A DNA stretch of 64,000 nt from Qipengyuania mesophila (lineage in GTDB: Bacteria; Pseudomonadota; Alphaproteobacteria; Sphingomonadales; Sphingomonadaceae). Within the stretch, counting starts at the first letter, position 1, and the number at the start of each line of letters is the position of its first letter. The notes beneath the pieces are model-generated. The model was not told the origin of the DNA and did not search any database. It worked only from the letters and a program-made list of their open reading frames with translations. The DNA lies in contig NZ_JAIGNU010000004.1 in assembly GCF_019711655.1 (NCBI RefSeq), positions 124,001-188,000 on the forward strand, given 5' to 3'. The translations under genes were made by a program, and so were the position numbers. Below, one piece after another: positions 36,546 to 45,037 of this stretch.

Positions 36546-37495
36546 ACCTGCTCGGTCACGAGCCAGCCTGGCGCGAATGGCGCAAGGCGATGGCGGGTGA
36601 GCGGATGCACCACGCCTGGCTGTTCGCCGGACGTCGCGGAGTCGGCAAGGCGAGCTTCGCCCAGGCTGCTGCTCGCGAGCTGGTGGGCGCCGCACCGGGC
36701 GAGAGCGGACACCACCCCGACATCGTCACGCTGACCTACGGCCCGAAAGACGACAAGGAAGAGCGCAAACGCGCGGACGGCAAGCCGTTCGAATTGGCGC
36801 GCAGTATCCGTATCTCGCAGATCCGCGCGATGCAGGCCCGTCTCGGCACGAGGCCCACGCTGGGCGAGAGGCGGGCGATCATCATCGATCCGGCCGACGA
36901 TCTTGAGCGCAATGCGGCCAACGCCCTGCTCAAGAGCCTCGAGGAGCCCCCGCGAGGGACCTATTTCCTGCTCGTCGCGCATAGCCCGGCGCGGCTCCTG
37001 CCGACGATCCGCTCGCGCTGCCGCGTGCTGCGTTTCCCGACCGTTTCGGATACCGAGATGAACGGCCTCCTCGGCGAGATGGCGCCCGGCGCGGATGATG
37101 CGACCCGCGCAGCCGCGATCGTGGCTGCCGCCGGCTCGCCCGGCGCGGCGCTGGAATTCGTCGAACTCGAACTGGGCAAGGTCGCGCAGGCGATGCACCA
37201 GATCCTCGAGCGGGGCGATCCCGATTTTCATCTGCGTGGTGCGCTGGCCGGTCTGATCGGCGCGCGGCCCGATCGCGACAGGATCCGCGCGATTCTCGAA
37301 CTCGCGCGCTCGGTCGTGGCGCAGCGTCTCGATGCGACGCTCTCCGATCCGCGGCCGATCATCGATACTCATGGCGAACTGGTGCGCCTCACGGGCGAGC
37401 AACCGACCTACAATTTCGATGCCGGATTGCTCGCCATGGAAATCGGCACCTTGCTCGCCAAGGCCGCTACGGCTAGCGAGCGGGCCGATGGCTGA
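36530..37495 (+). CDS. holB: DNA polymerase III subunit delta'
   Basis: The 321-residue clamp-loader subunit holds an AAA+ fold: HAWLFAGRRGVGKASFA (degenerate Walker A, as expected for delta'), RRAIIIDPADDLERNAANALLKSLEEPP and the SRC motif in PTIRSRCRVLRF. The zinc-binding cysteine cluster of E. coli delta' is missing here (region RELVGAAPGESGHHPDI has none). Start GTG 36530 lies within tmk; TTG 36542 is an alternative. It overlaps metG by eight bases. Confidence 0.93.
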   Translation: MGSVLNLLGHEPAWREWRKAMAGERMHHAWLFAGRRGVGKASFAQAAARELVGAAPGESGHHPDIVTLTYGPKDDKEERKRADGKPFELARSIRISQIRAMQARLGTRPTLGERRAIIIDPADDLERNAANALLKSLEEPPRGTYFLLVAHSPARLLPTIRSRCRVLRFPTVSDTEMNGLLGEMAPGADDATRAAAIVAAAGSPGAALEFVELELGKVAQAMHQILERGDPDFHLRGALAGLIGARPDRDRIRAILELARSVVAQRLDATLSDPRPIIDTHGELVRLTGEQPTYNFDAGLLAMEIGTLLAKAATASERADG

Positions 37496-39047
37496 ACCCT
37501 ATTACCTTACCACTGCGATCCACTATCCCAACGGCAGGCCGCATATCGGCCATGCCTACGAGACGATCGCCGCCGATGTGATGGCTCGTTTCCAGCGCCT
37601 GCGCGGGCGCGAGGTGCGCTTCCAGACGGGCACCGACGAGCATGGGCTGAAGATGGCGCAGAAGGCACGCGAGCTGGGCAAGACTCCGCGCCAGCTGGCG
37701 GATGAAATGTCCGGATATTTCAGGGAATTGTTCGACGTTCTGAACATCTCCTATGACCGTTTTATCAGGACCACCGATGCCGATCACCATCGCGCGAGCC
37801 AGGCCATCTGGAAGGCGATGGAAGAGAAGGGCGATCTCTATCTCGATCGCTATGAAGGCTGGTACTCGGTCCGCGACGAAGCCTATTACGACGAGAAGGA
37901 ACTGATCGAGGTCGAGGGGGACGAAAAACTCTCGCCGCAAGGAACGCCGGTCGAATGGACCGAGGAAGAGACCTGGTTCTTCCGCCTGTCGAAATATGCC
38001 GAACCGCTGCTCGAACTGCTGAACACGCCGGGCTTTCTCGAGCCAGCTAGCCGGCGGAACGAAATGGTGGCCTTCGTCGAGCGCGGCCTGCAGGACCTTT
38101 CGGTCAGCCGAACGAGCTTCGACTGGGGCGTCAAGGTGCCGGGCAGCGACGGGCATGTCATGTATGTCTGGGTCGATGCGCTGACCAATTACATCACCGG
38201 AGTCGGCTATCCCGACGGCGGCGAGATGTGGGAGAAGTTCTGGCCCGCAGACCTCCACCTGATCGGCAAGGACATCGTCCGCTTCCACACGATCTATTGG
38301 CCCGCCTTCCTGATAAGCGCCGACCTGCCGCTGCCGAAGAAGGTCTTCGGGCATGGCTTCCTGCTCAATCGCGGGGTCAAGGAATCGAAGTCGCTCGGCA
38401 ATGTGACCGATCCGATGGAACTGGCCGAGCGTTTCGGCGTCGATGCGTTGCGCTATTTCCTGCTCGCCGAAGTCACCTTCGGGCAGGATGGAAGCTATTC
38501 GGCAGAAGCGCTTGTAAACAAGGTGAATGCCGAGTTGGCAAACAGCTTCGGCAACCTCGCGCAACGCACGCTGTCGATGATCTCGAAGAATATGGACGGC
38601 AAACTCGAAAGCTTTGAATCTAATGCAGCGGATGACAAACTTGCCCTGACTGTCGCGACGGCCTGCGGTACAGAACTGCCGCGCGAATTCGAGAAGCTGA
38701 ATTTCTCGGTCGGGATCGAAGCCTGGCTCCGGGCCGTTTACGCCTGCAATGCCTATGTCGACGAACAGGCCCCCTGGGCGCTCAAGAAAACCGATCCAGA
38801 GCGGATGAAGGCCGTGCTCCAGACGCTGTACATCGCCATCCGCGATCTCGCCATCGCCATCCAGCCCGTGGTCCCCGAAAAGGCCGGTGCCGTGCTCGAC
38901 CAGCTTGGCGTGAGCGCGGAAAGCCGAAACTATGCCGACCTTGCCGATGCCGGATGGTTCGCCGCGCTCGTTGCCGCAGGCCACACGATCGAGAAGCCGA
39001 CACCGGTGTTCCCGCGGCTCGAACTGCCGAGCGAAGAGCCGGCTTGA
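37488..39047 (+). CDS. metG: Methionyl-tRNA synthetase
   Basis: This 519-residue class I synthetase charges initiator and elongator tRNA-Met. It has the HIGH-type motif GRPHIGHAYET and a KMSKS-type loop reading VKESKSLGN. It lacks the zinc-binding cysteine knuckles and the C-terminal tRNA-binding extension, placing it in the shorter MetG group. ATG 37488 overlaps holB, and its TGA overlaps tatD as TGATG. Confidence 0.96.
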   Translation: MAEPYYLTTAIHYPNGRPHIGHAYETIAADVMARFQRLRGREVRFQTGTDEHGLKMAQKARELGKTPRQLADEMSGYFRELFDVLNISYDRFIRTTDADHHRASQAIWKAMEEKGDLYLDRYEGWYSVRDEAYYDEKELIEVEGDEKLSPQGTPVEWTEEETWFFRLSKYAEPLLELLNTPGFLEPASRRNEMVAFVERGLQDLSVSRTSFDWGVKVPGSDGHVMYVWVDALTNYITGVGYPDGGEMWEKFWPADLHLIGKDIVRFHTIYWPAFLISADLPLPKKVFGHGFLLNRGVKESKSLGNVTDPMELAERFGVDALRYFLLAEVTFGQDGSYSAEALVNKVNAELANSFGNLAQRTLSMISKNMDGKLESFESNAADDKLALTVATACGTELPREFEKLNFSVGIEAWLRAVYACNAYVDEQAPWALKKTDPERMKAVLQTLYIAIRDLAIAIQPVVPEKAGAVLDQLGVSAESRNYADLADAGWFAALVAAGHTIEKPTPVFPRLELPSEEPA

Positions 39048-39823
39048 TGCTGGTCGATAGCCATTGTCACCTCGAATACGAGGGCCTGGTCGACGACCAG
39101 GCTGCGGTGCTCGATCGGGCGCGCGAGGCGGGAATCGAGGCCTTTCTCAATATCTCGACCAAGCGCGCGGAATGGGCGCAGGTCGTCGGTACCGCGCAGG
39201 CTAGGCCTGACGTCTATGCAAGCGTCGGCATCCATCCGCACAATGCCGACGACCATCTCGACCTTACGCGCGAGGAACTGCTCGCCGCGACCCGCGATTC
39301 CAAGGTGATCGGCATCGGCGAAACCGGGCTCGACTACTATTACGACCATTCGGACCGCGCTGCGCAGCAGCGCCTGTTCCGGCTCCACATCGATGTGGCG
39401 CGCGAAGTGCAACTGCCCGTCATCATCCACACGCGCGATGCCGAGGACGATACGCTGGCGATCCTCGACGACGAGCTGGGGAAGGGGGCTTTCCCCGCAC
39501 TGATCCATTGCTTCACCGCTTCGGCCGATTTCGGCAGGCGGGTCCTCGATCTGGGCCTGTCGGTCTCCATATCGGGCATCGTCACCTTCAAGAACGCCCG
39601 CGACCTGCAGGATTTCGCCAGGGATATCCCGCAGGATCGGCTGCTGGTCGAAACCGACAGCCCGTTCCTGGCGCCGGTCCCGCATCGCGGTAAGCCCTGC
39701 GAGCCCGGATTCGTGCGCGACACCGCGCAATTCCTCGCCGATCTGCGGTCTGAATCGCTCGAGGAACTCGCGCGCTATACGACCCGGAATTTCTACGCGC
39801 TGTTCAGCAAGGCGGCGGCGTGA
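39047..39823 (+). CDS. TatD family metal-dependent hydrolase
   Basis: The 258-residue TIM-barrel hydrolase has the family metal ligands: HCH in DSHCHLEY, Glu in GIGETGLDYYYD, His in IIHTRDA, His in LIHCFTA and Asp in LVETDSPFLAPVPHRGKPCEP. TatD proteins are Mg-dependent 3'-5' DNA exonucleases or quality-control hydrolases. It sits immediately after metG, as in many bacteria, and overlaps the MBL gene (GTGA). Confidence 0.93.
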   Translation: MLVDSHCHLEYEGLVDDQAAVLDRAREAGIEAFLNISTKRAEWAQVVGTAQARPDVYASVGIHPHNADDHLDLTREELLAATRDSKVIGIGETGLDYYYDHSDRAAQQRLFRLHIDVAREVQLPVIIHTRDAEDDTLAILDDELGKGAFPALIHCFTASADFGRRVLDLGLSVSISGIVTFKNARDLQDFARDIPQDRLLVETDSPFLAPVPHRGKPCEPGFVRDTAQFLADLRSESLEELARYTTRNFYALFSKAAA

Positions 39824-40587
39824 AGCTGCTGATGCTCGGCTCGGGCACCTCGACCGGGGTGCCCCGGATCGGAAATGACTGGGGCGAATGCGATCCGCAT
39901 GAGCCGCGTAATCGGCGGAGCCGGGTGTCGATCGTGGTCGAGAACGATGCGGGCCAGAGGATCCTCGTCGATACCTCGACCGATCTCCGGGCGCAGTTGC
40001 TCGCGAACGGCATCGAAAAAGTCGATGCGGTGTTCTGGACCCATGACCATGCCGACCATTGTCACGGCATCGACGATCTGCGGGTCATGCGTTACGACCG
40101 CTCGAACCCGCTGCCGGGCTTCGCCAGCAAGGTCACCTGCGAAAGGCTGCGCCGACGGTTCGACTATGTGTTTGAGGGCCAGTTCGGCTATCCTACCATT
40201 GTCGGTCTCAAGGATATTGCGGAAACCCAGCTGGTTGCGGGATTTTCCTTCGATCACGTCGAAATGCCGCACGGCCCGGTGACGAGCACCGGGTTCCGTT
40301 TCGAGGCAGACGGGAAGTCGATCGTCTATGCGACCGATTTCAGCGAGATCACACCGGCCATGGTTCGGTGCTTCGAGCGCGCGGACATTCTCGTCGTCGA
40401 TTGCCTTCGCCGGCGTCCGCACCCGACGCACGCGCATCTCGACATGGCGCTCGATCTCGCGCGCAAGGCCAAGGTGCGCCGGACGGTGCTGACGCATATG
40501 GACAAGAGCATGGATTACCGCAGTCTCTGCGACGAAGTGCCCGATCATGTCTTGGTCGGTTACGACGGCCTGGTGATGACGGCATGA
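39820..40587 (+). CDS. MBL-fold metallohydrolase (PhnP-like)
   Basis: The 255-residue protein is a metallo-beta-lactamase-fold enzyme. The start MKLLMLGSGTSTGVPRIGNDW resembles PhnP-like phosphodiesterases, and the metal-binding motif THDHADHCHGIDDLR (HxHxDH) is intact, as is a later HLDMALDLA. PhnP acts on cyclic phosphates, but this member has no phn neighbours. GTG 39820 overlaps tatD, and its stop overlaps the small protein start (ATGA). Confidence 0.9.
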   Translation: MKLLMLGSGTSTGVPRIGNDWGECDPHEPRNRRSRVSIVVENDAGQRILVDTSTDLRAQLLANGIEKVDAVFWTHDHADHCHGIDDLRVMRYDRSNPLPGFASKVTCERLRRRFDYVFEGQFGYPTIVGLKDIAETQLVAGFSFDHVEMPHGPVTSTGFRFEADGKSIVYATDFSEITPAMVRCFERADILVVDCLRRRPHPTHAHLDMALDLARKAKVRRTVLTHMDKSMDYRSLCDEVPDHVLVGYDGLVMTA

Positions 40588-40751
40588 GCGAGCACCAGCT
40601 GGTCTCGCTCGTTTCGCTGGTAGGTTTCCTGATCCTGATCGGCGCCGGATTCCGTACGCACAATGTCGGGTGGAAGAAGGGATTCTTCATGGCTGGTGCA
40701 TGGGCGGGGATCTTTGCCGTGGTCATCCTGTTCATCGGCGCCGTTCGCTAG
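40584..40751 (+). CDS. Small two-helix membrane protein
   Basis: The 55-residue product is MSEHQLVSLVSLVGFLIL followed by GAGFRTHNVGWKKGFFMAGAWAG and a second helix. Two hydrophobic segments are separated by a short basic loop. The ATG overlaps the MBL stop (ATGA), so it is translated with the upstream operon. Its length makes it easy to miss in automatic calls. No function is known. Confidence 0.68.
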   Translation: MSEHQLVSLVSLVGFLILIGAGFRTHNVGWKKGFFMAGAWAGIFAVVILFIGAVR

Positions 40752-40767
40752 GTACCGTTTGTTTAAC

Positions 40768-40781
40768 ATAATATATATTAT
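40768..40781. promoter_or_regulatory. AT-rich palindrome upstream of mazG
   Basis: ATAATATATATTAT is a perfect 14-base palindrome of only A/T, embedded in GC-rich DNA between the operon end and mazG. It may be part of a mazG promoter or a binding site for a nucleoid protein. Confidence 0.35.
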
Positions 40782-40858
40782 CGCACTGACGTCGAGAACG
40801 TGGGGATCGCTGATCAGGCGGCCTTCCTGCCCCCCTCACCACACGCTATTCTGAGGCG

Positions 40859-41623
40859 ATGTCAGAACAGACCGACCGACTTCTCGCGATCATGTCCCAA
40901 CTCCGCGACCCGCAAACGGGTTGCGAATGGGATACGGCGCAGACCTTTGCCACCATCGCTCCCTATACGATCGAGGAAGCCTACGAAGTCGCCGATGCGA
41001 TCGAACGTGGCGACATGGACGATCTGCGCGGCGAACTCGGTGACCTCTTGTTCCAGGTCGTGTTTCACGCGCGAATGGCGGAAGAAGCCGGCGATTTCGC
41101 CTTCGAGGACGTTGCCAGGCACATCGCGGACAAGATGGAAGCGCGCCATCCGCACATATTCGGCGACGAAGGTGGCGTGATGGAAGACGGCCGCTGGGAA
41201 GACCTCAAGGCCGCCGAGCGTGAATCGGCAGGTGCCACCAGTGCGATGGATGGCATAGCGCAGGCGCTGCCGGCCTTGCTCCGCTCGCACAAGCTCCAGA
41301 AGCGCGCCGCGCGCGTCGGCTTCGAATGGCATGACGTCAGGGGGCCCATCGAGAAACTGCAAGAGGAACTCGCCGAACTCGAGGCCGCCGAAACCGACGA
41401 ACAGCGCCTGATGGAAGCCGGCGACGTGCTCTTTGTGGTCGTCAACATCGTTCGCCGCTATGGCGTGGATCCCGAGCAGGCGCTCCGCGCTTCCAATTCG
41501 AAATTCGAAAAACGTTTCAGAAAGATGGAGCAGCTATCGCAGATCGACGGCGAGGAGTTTGCCGTGCTCGATCTCGATACGCAGGAAGGCTACTGGCAGC
41601 GCGCCAAGCGCGAACTCGGCTAA
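40859..41623 (+). CDS. mazG: Nucleoside triphosphate pyrophosphohydrolase MazG
   Basis: The 254-residue house-cleaning enzyme hydrolyses NTPs to NMP and pyrophosphate. It contains two MazG domains; the N-terminal one shows GCEWDTAQTFATIAPYTIEEAYEV with EEAYE and ELGDLLFQVVFH (metal-binding acidic residues), and the C-terminal one shows EEIELAE-type EELAELEAAETDEQRL. The stop overlaps hflX as CTAA. RdgB at the window start has a related sanitising role. Confidence 0.95.
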   Translation: MSEQTDRLLAIMSQLRDPQTGCEWDTAQTFATIAPYTIEEAYEVADAIERGDMDDLRGELGDLLFQVVFHARMAEEAGDFAFEDVARHIADKMEARHPHIFGDEGGVMEDGRWEDLKAAERESAGATSAMDGIAQALPALLRSHKLQKRAARVGFEWHDVRGPIEKLQEELAELEAAETDEQRLMEAGDVLFVVVNIVRRYGVDPEQALRASNSKFEKRFRKMEQLSQIDGEEFAVLDLDTQEGYWQRAKRELG

Positions 41624-42915
41624 CGCATCGCCTCGAACTGGCCCAGTTCCTTGGGATTGAGGCGAACGGTGATCAACCGCTTGGCGACGCCCTCCTCCGC
41701 CTCGACGTCCTCGATCACCTCGCCATGGGCGTGCAACCATGCGATCCGGCGACCATCGCTTGCCGCCACTTCGAAGGTCCTCAGTGCGGCATTGCGCGTG
41801 AGCATCTCGCCGAGCCGTTCGAGCAGGCTATCGACGCCTGCGCCGGTGAGAGCCGAGAGGGCAACGATGTCGTCGGCCCCCTCGATCTGGCTAGCGAGTT
41901 CCTCTGCGTCCGCGGGCGCGAGTTGGTCCCACTTGTTCCAGATCTCGAGAATGGGAATCGATGACGCCTCCCCCTCCTCGACCACGCCGAGGTCGCGCAG
42001 GACTTCGAGCACCTGCGCCTTCTGGGCGCCGGTCGATGGGTTCGAGATATCGCGAACATGGCAGATGACGTCGGCCGAGGTGACTTCTTCGAGCGTTGCG
42101 CGAAAGGCCGCGACGAGTTGCGTCGGGAGGTCGGAAATAAAGCCGACGGTGTCCGAGAGGATCGCCTTTTCGACCCCCGGCAAGGCGATCGCACGCATCG
42201 TCGGGTCGAGCGTTGCGAAGAGCAAATCCTCCGCCATCACCCCCGCCCCCGTCAGGCGGTTGAACAGCGTCGACTTGCCCGCATTGGTATAACCAACCAG
42301 CGCGACGACAGGCCACGGGGCCCGTTCGCGCCGTTCGCGGTGCAGCCCGCGCGTCTTGCGGACCTGTTCGAGTTCCTTGCGCAGCCGTCCCATCCGCTGG
42401 CGGATCATCCGCCGGTCGGCTTCGATCTGCGTTTCGCCGGGGCCGCCCAGGAAGCCGAAGCCGCCGCGTTGCCGTTCGAGGTGGGTCCAGCTGCGCACGA
42501 GTCGGCTCTGCTGGTAGTCGAGATGCGCCAGCTCGACCTGCAGCCGCCCTTCAGCGGTCGCTGCCCTCTCGCCGAAGATTTCGAGGATCAGCCCGGTACG
42601 ATCGATGACCTTGCGCCCGAGCTTGTCTTCAAGATTGCGCTGCTGGATCGGGGTGAGCGCACCGTCCACGACGACCAGCTCCGCCTCGTTCTGTTCGCAG
42701 GCGATGCGGATGTTGTCGACCTGCCCTGCCCCGAACAGCAGGTTGGGGCGCACTTCGCGAACCGGCAGGGTGAAGCTCTCGGCGATGACAATGCCGATCG
42801 CCAGCGCCAGGCCCTCCGCCTCCGCCAGGCGCGACTGTGCGTCGAGATCGTACGATATCCCGCGGATGTCCGGGCACACGACCAGTGCCCGCGCACCGCG
42901 CGACACCTCGCCCAT
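41620..42915 (-). CDS. hflX: GTPase HflX
   Basis: The 431-residue ribosome-associated GTPase splits stalled 70S ribosomes. The N-terminal HflX domain (about residues 1-190) carries LLFGAGQVDNI and GGPGETQIEADRR. The G domain has VGYTNAGKSTLFN (G1), ATLDPTMR (G2/G3) and NKWD (G4, seen as IWNKWDQ). It lies 17 bases after hfq on the same strand, the classical hfq-hflX pairing. The start MGEVSRGARALVV fits, with a short N-terminal extension. Confidence 0.95.
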   Translation of the reverse strand: MGEVSRGARALVVCPDIRGISYDLDAQSRLAEAEGLALAIGIVIAESFTLPVREVRPNLLFGAGQVDNIRIACEQNEAELVVVDGALTPIQQRNLEDKLGRKVIDRTGLILEIFGERAATAEGRLQVELAHLDYQQSRLVRSWTHLERQRGGFGFLGGPGETQIEADRRMIRQRMGRLRKELEQVRKTRGLHRERRERAPWPVVALVGYTNAGKSTLFNRLTGAGVMAEDLLFATLDPTMRAIALPGVEKAILSDTVGFISDLPTQLVAAFRATLEEVTSADVICHVRDISNPSTGAQKAQVLEVLRDLGVVEEGEASSIPILEIWNKWDQLAPADAEELASQIEGADDIVALSALTGAGVDSLLERLGEMLTRNAALRTFEVAASDGRRIAWLHAHGEVIEDVEAEEGVAKRLITVRLNPKELGQFEAMR

Positions 42916-42932
42916 CAGATCGTCATCGAAAC

Positions 42933-43475
42933 TCAGTTGTCGGACTCTTCTTCCCAGTCCTCGGTCAGATCGACCGGGGTTGCCGGCTGGATCGTCGACA
43001 CGGCATGCTTATAGGCAAGCTGGACGTAGCCGTCACGCTCGAGCAGCATGCAGAACAGGTCATAGGCGGCGATCCGGCCCTGCAGCATGACCCCGTTGAC
43101 GAGGAACATCGTCACTTGCGCTTCCGCCTGGCGCACGCGGCTGAGGAAGACATCCTGCAGCAGGCGCTGCTTTGCCCCCGATCCCTGGCTGGCGAACTGG
43201 CTCGTATCGACCGGTTGCGCGGGCATGATGGTGCTGATCGCATGCTTGTAGACCAGCTGCGACTGCCCGTCGCGCCGCAGGAGGATCGAGAAATTGTCGA
43301 ACCAGGTAACGATACCCTGAAGCTTGACCCCCTTGACGAGAAACATCGTCACCGGAGACTTGTTCTTGCGGAGGAGGTTGAGGAAGGCGTCCTGCAGGTT
43401 TGCAGGTCGATTGGCCGAACCGGCTTCAGTCGGTTTCGCGCGTGGTCGTGCCGAGAGAGTACGATCGCCGGACAT
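42933..43475 (-). CDS. hfq: RNA chaperone Hfq with two tandem Sm domains
   Basis: This 180-residue protein is almost twice the usual alphaproteobacterial length (about 80). Domain 1 (residues ~26-86) is canonical: [34 protein letters not shown]. Domain 2 (~105-165) is a diverged copy: [33 protein letters not shown]. In domain 2 the distal-site Lys is Met, and the rim Arg-Lys becomes Arg-Gln. A short acidic tail closes the chain. Three chains would build a pseudo-hexamer. The 170-base gap to ntrX may hold its own promoter. Confidence 0.95.
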   Translation of the reverse strand: MSGDRTLSARPRAKPTEAGSANRPANLQDAFLNLLRKNKSPVTMFLVKGVKLQGIVTWFDNFSILLRRDGQSQLVYKHAISTIMPAQPVDTSQFASQGSGAKQRLLQDVFLSRVRQAEAQVTMFLVNGVMLQGRIAAYDLFCMLLERDGYVQLAYKHAVSTIQPATPVDLTEDWEEESDN

Positions 43476-43570
43476 GTCTTTTTCCCGTTTTTTGGCAGCC
43501 CCCCGGACGGAGCCGCAATCTGGGCGCCCACCACGCCCGAGTGTGTGCGCAATTGCTCGCGAACCTCCGT

Positions 43571-43599
43571 ATTGTGGAAGAAAATCTCAAATAGCGCAA
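43571..43599 (-). promoter_or_regulatory. Tentative internal promoter for hfq
   Basis: On the minus strand TTGCGC (43594-43599) and CACAAT (43571-43576) are 17 bases apart in the unusually long 170-base gap before hfq. Match to the consensus is partial, so this is only a suggestion. Confidence 0.28.
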
Positions 43600-43645
43600 C
43601 GCAATCCTGATTTCCGCCTAGAATGCGTAACTTTCGCCCAAGGCG

Positions 43646-45031
43646 TCAATTCTTTCGATCCGGGGGCTTGCGCTCTACCATCCCGAGCAGCTTGAGCTTA
43701 CGGTGCAGTGCTGAGCGCTCCATTCCGATGAAAGTCGCGGTTTTCGAGATATTTCCGGAGAAGCGACGGATCTGGACGGTGAGATACTCGCGTTCGAAAT
43801 TCTCCCGCGCCTCGCGCAGCGGAGCCCCCATCATCGCACCAACGACGCTGTTGCCACCGAGCTTGCCGCCGAGAACCTCTTCAGGGAGCATGTCGACCTC
43901 GATCTGTTCGAGGCTGTCGCGCGGGGTCAGGATGATCGTTCGCTCGACGACGTTGCGCAACTGGCGGACATTGCCCGGCCAGTCATAGGCCTGCAGCGCT
44001 GCCATCGCCTCGTCGCTGATGGTCGGCGGGCGCAACCCCTGTTCGGTGGCGTAGCGGGCGAAGAAGCTGTCGGCCAGGGCCGGGATGTCGTCCCGCCGCT
44101 CGGCCAGCGACGGCACTTCCACCGGCACGACATTGAGGCGATAAAACAGGTCTTCGCGGAAGTGCTTCTCCTCCATCTCCTTGGCGAGATCGCGCGAGGT
44201 CGAAGAAACGACACGCACGTCCACTCCGATCTGCCTCGTGCCCCCTACCCTGACGAAGCTCTGCTCCGTCAGGACGCGAAGGATACGAGCCTGCGTCGAC
44301 AGCGGCATGTCGGCCACTTCGTCGAGATAGAGCGTGCCGCCGTCCGCGGTTTCGAGCAGTCCGGGGCGAACCAGCTTGCCGTCGGCCTCCTCGCCGAAGA
44401 GTTCCTCCTCGAAGCGCTCGGGCGTGATCCGCGCGGAATTGACGATCACGAAGGCCTTGTCGGCTCGCTGGCTCCAGCTGTGCAGCAGGCGCGCGGCGAC
44501 CTCCTTACCGGCTCCGGCTGGTCCGGTGATGAGCACCCGGCTTCCCGTCGCCGCGACGCGTTTCAGCGTGGCGCGGACACCGTTGATCACGGCCGAATTG
44601 CCGGTGAACTCGTCGCCCTGCGCCAGGTTCTCGCGCAGACGCGAATTTTCCCGCCGCAGACGTTCGGTCTCGGTGGCGCGCTCGACCAGATGCAGCAGGC
44701 GCTCGGCTTCGAACGGCTTCTCGATGAAGTCTATCGCCCCGCGGCTGACCGCGCTGACCGCGGTGTCGATATTGCCGTGGCCGGAAAAGATGATCACCGG
44801 CAAGTCGGGTTCGCGTACCTTGATCGCGTCGAGCACCTCGAGCCCATCCATCGGGCTGCCGTGCAGCCAGACGTCGAGCAGGACGAGGCTGGGCCGTTTC
44901 TCGTCGACGGCATTGAGGGCCGAGGTGCTGTCCCCCGCGGTACGGCAGTCGTAACCCTCGTCGCTCAGCACCCCGGCGACCAGTTCGCGAATGTCGCGTT
45001 CGTCGTCGACGATGAGAATATCCAACGCCAT
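43646..45031 (-). CDS. ntrX: Nitrogen response regulator NtrX (AAA+, no GAFTGA)
   Basis: The 461-residue regulator has a receiver domain (phospho-Asp53 in VLLDVWLHG), an AAA+ domain (GPAGAGKE at 170-177) and a C-terminal Fis-type HTH (GNISKTATFIGMERSALHRKLK). The loop after ELFGEE reads ADGKLVRPGLLE and has no GAFTGA sigma-54 contact motif, so classical sigma-54 activation seems unlikely; many alphaproteobacterial NtrX proteins share this. It is six bases from ntrY, its kinase. Confidence 0.94.
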   Translation of the reverse strand: MALDILIVDDERDIRELVAGVLSDEGYDCRTAGDSTSALNAVDEKRPSLVLLDVWLHGSPMDGLEVLDAIKVREPDLPVIIFSGHGNIDTAVSAVSRGAIDFIEKPFEAERLLHLVERATETERLRRENSRLRENLAQGDEFTGNSAVINGVRATLKRVAATGSRVLITGPAGAGKEVAARLLHSWSQRADKAFVIVNSARITPERFEEELFGEEADGKLVRPGLLETADGGTLYLDEVADMPLSTQARILRVLTEQSFVRVGGTRQIGVDVRVVSSTSRDLAKEMEEKHFREDLFYRLNVVPVEVPSLAERRDDIPALADSFFARYATEQGLRPPTISDEAMAALQAYDWPGNVRQLRNVVERTIILTPRDSLEQIEVDMLPEEVLGGKLGGNSVVGAMMGAPLREARENFEREYLTVQIRRFSGNISKTATFIGMERSALHRKLKLLGMVERKPPDRKN

Positions 45032-45037
45032 GCGTCC

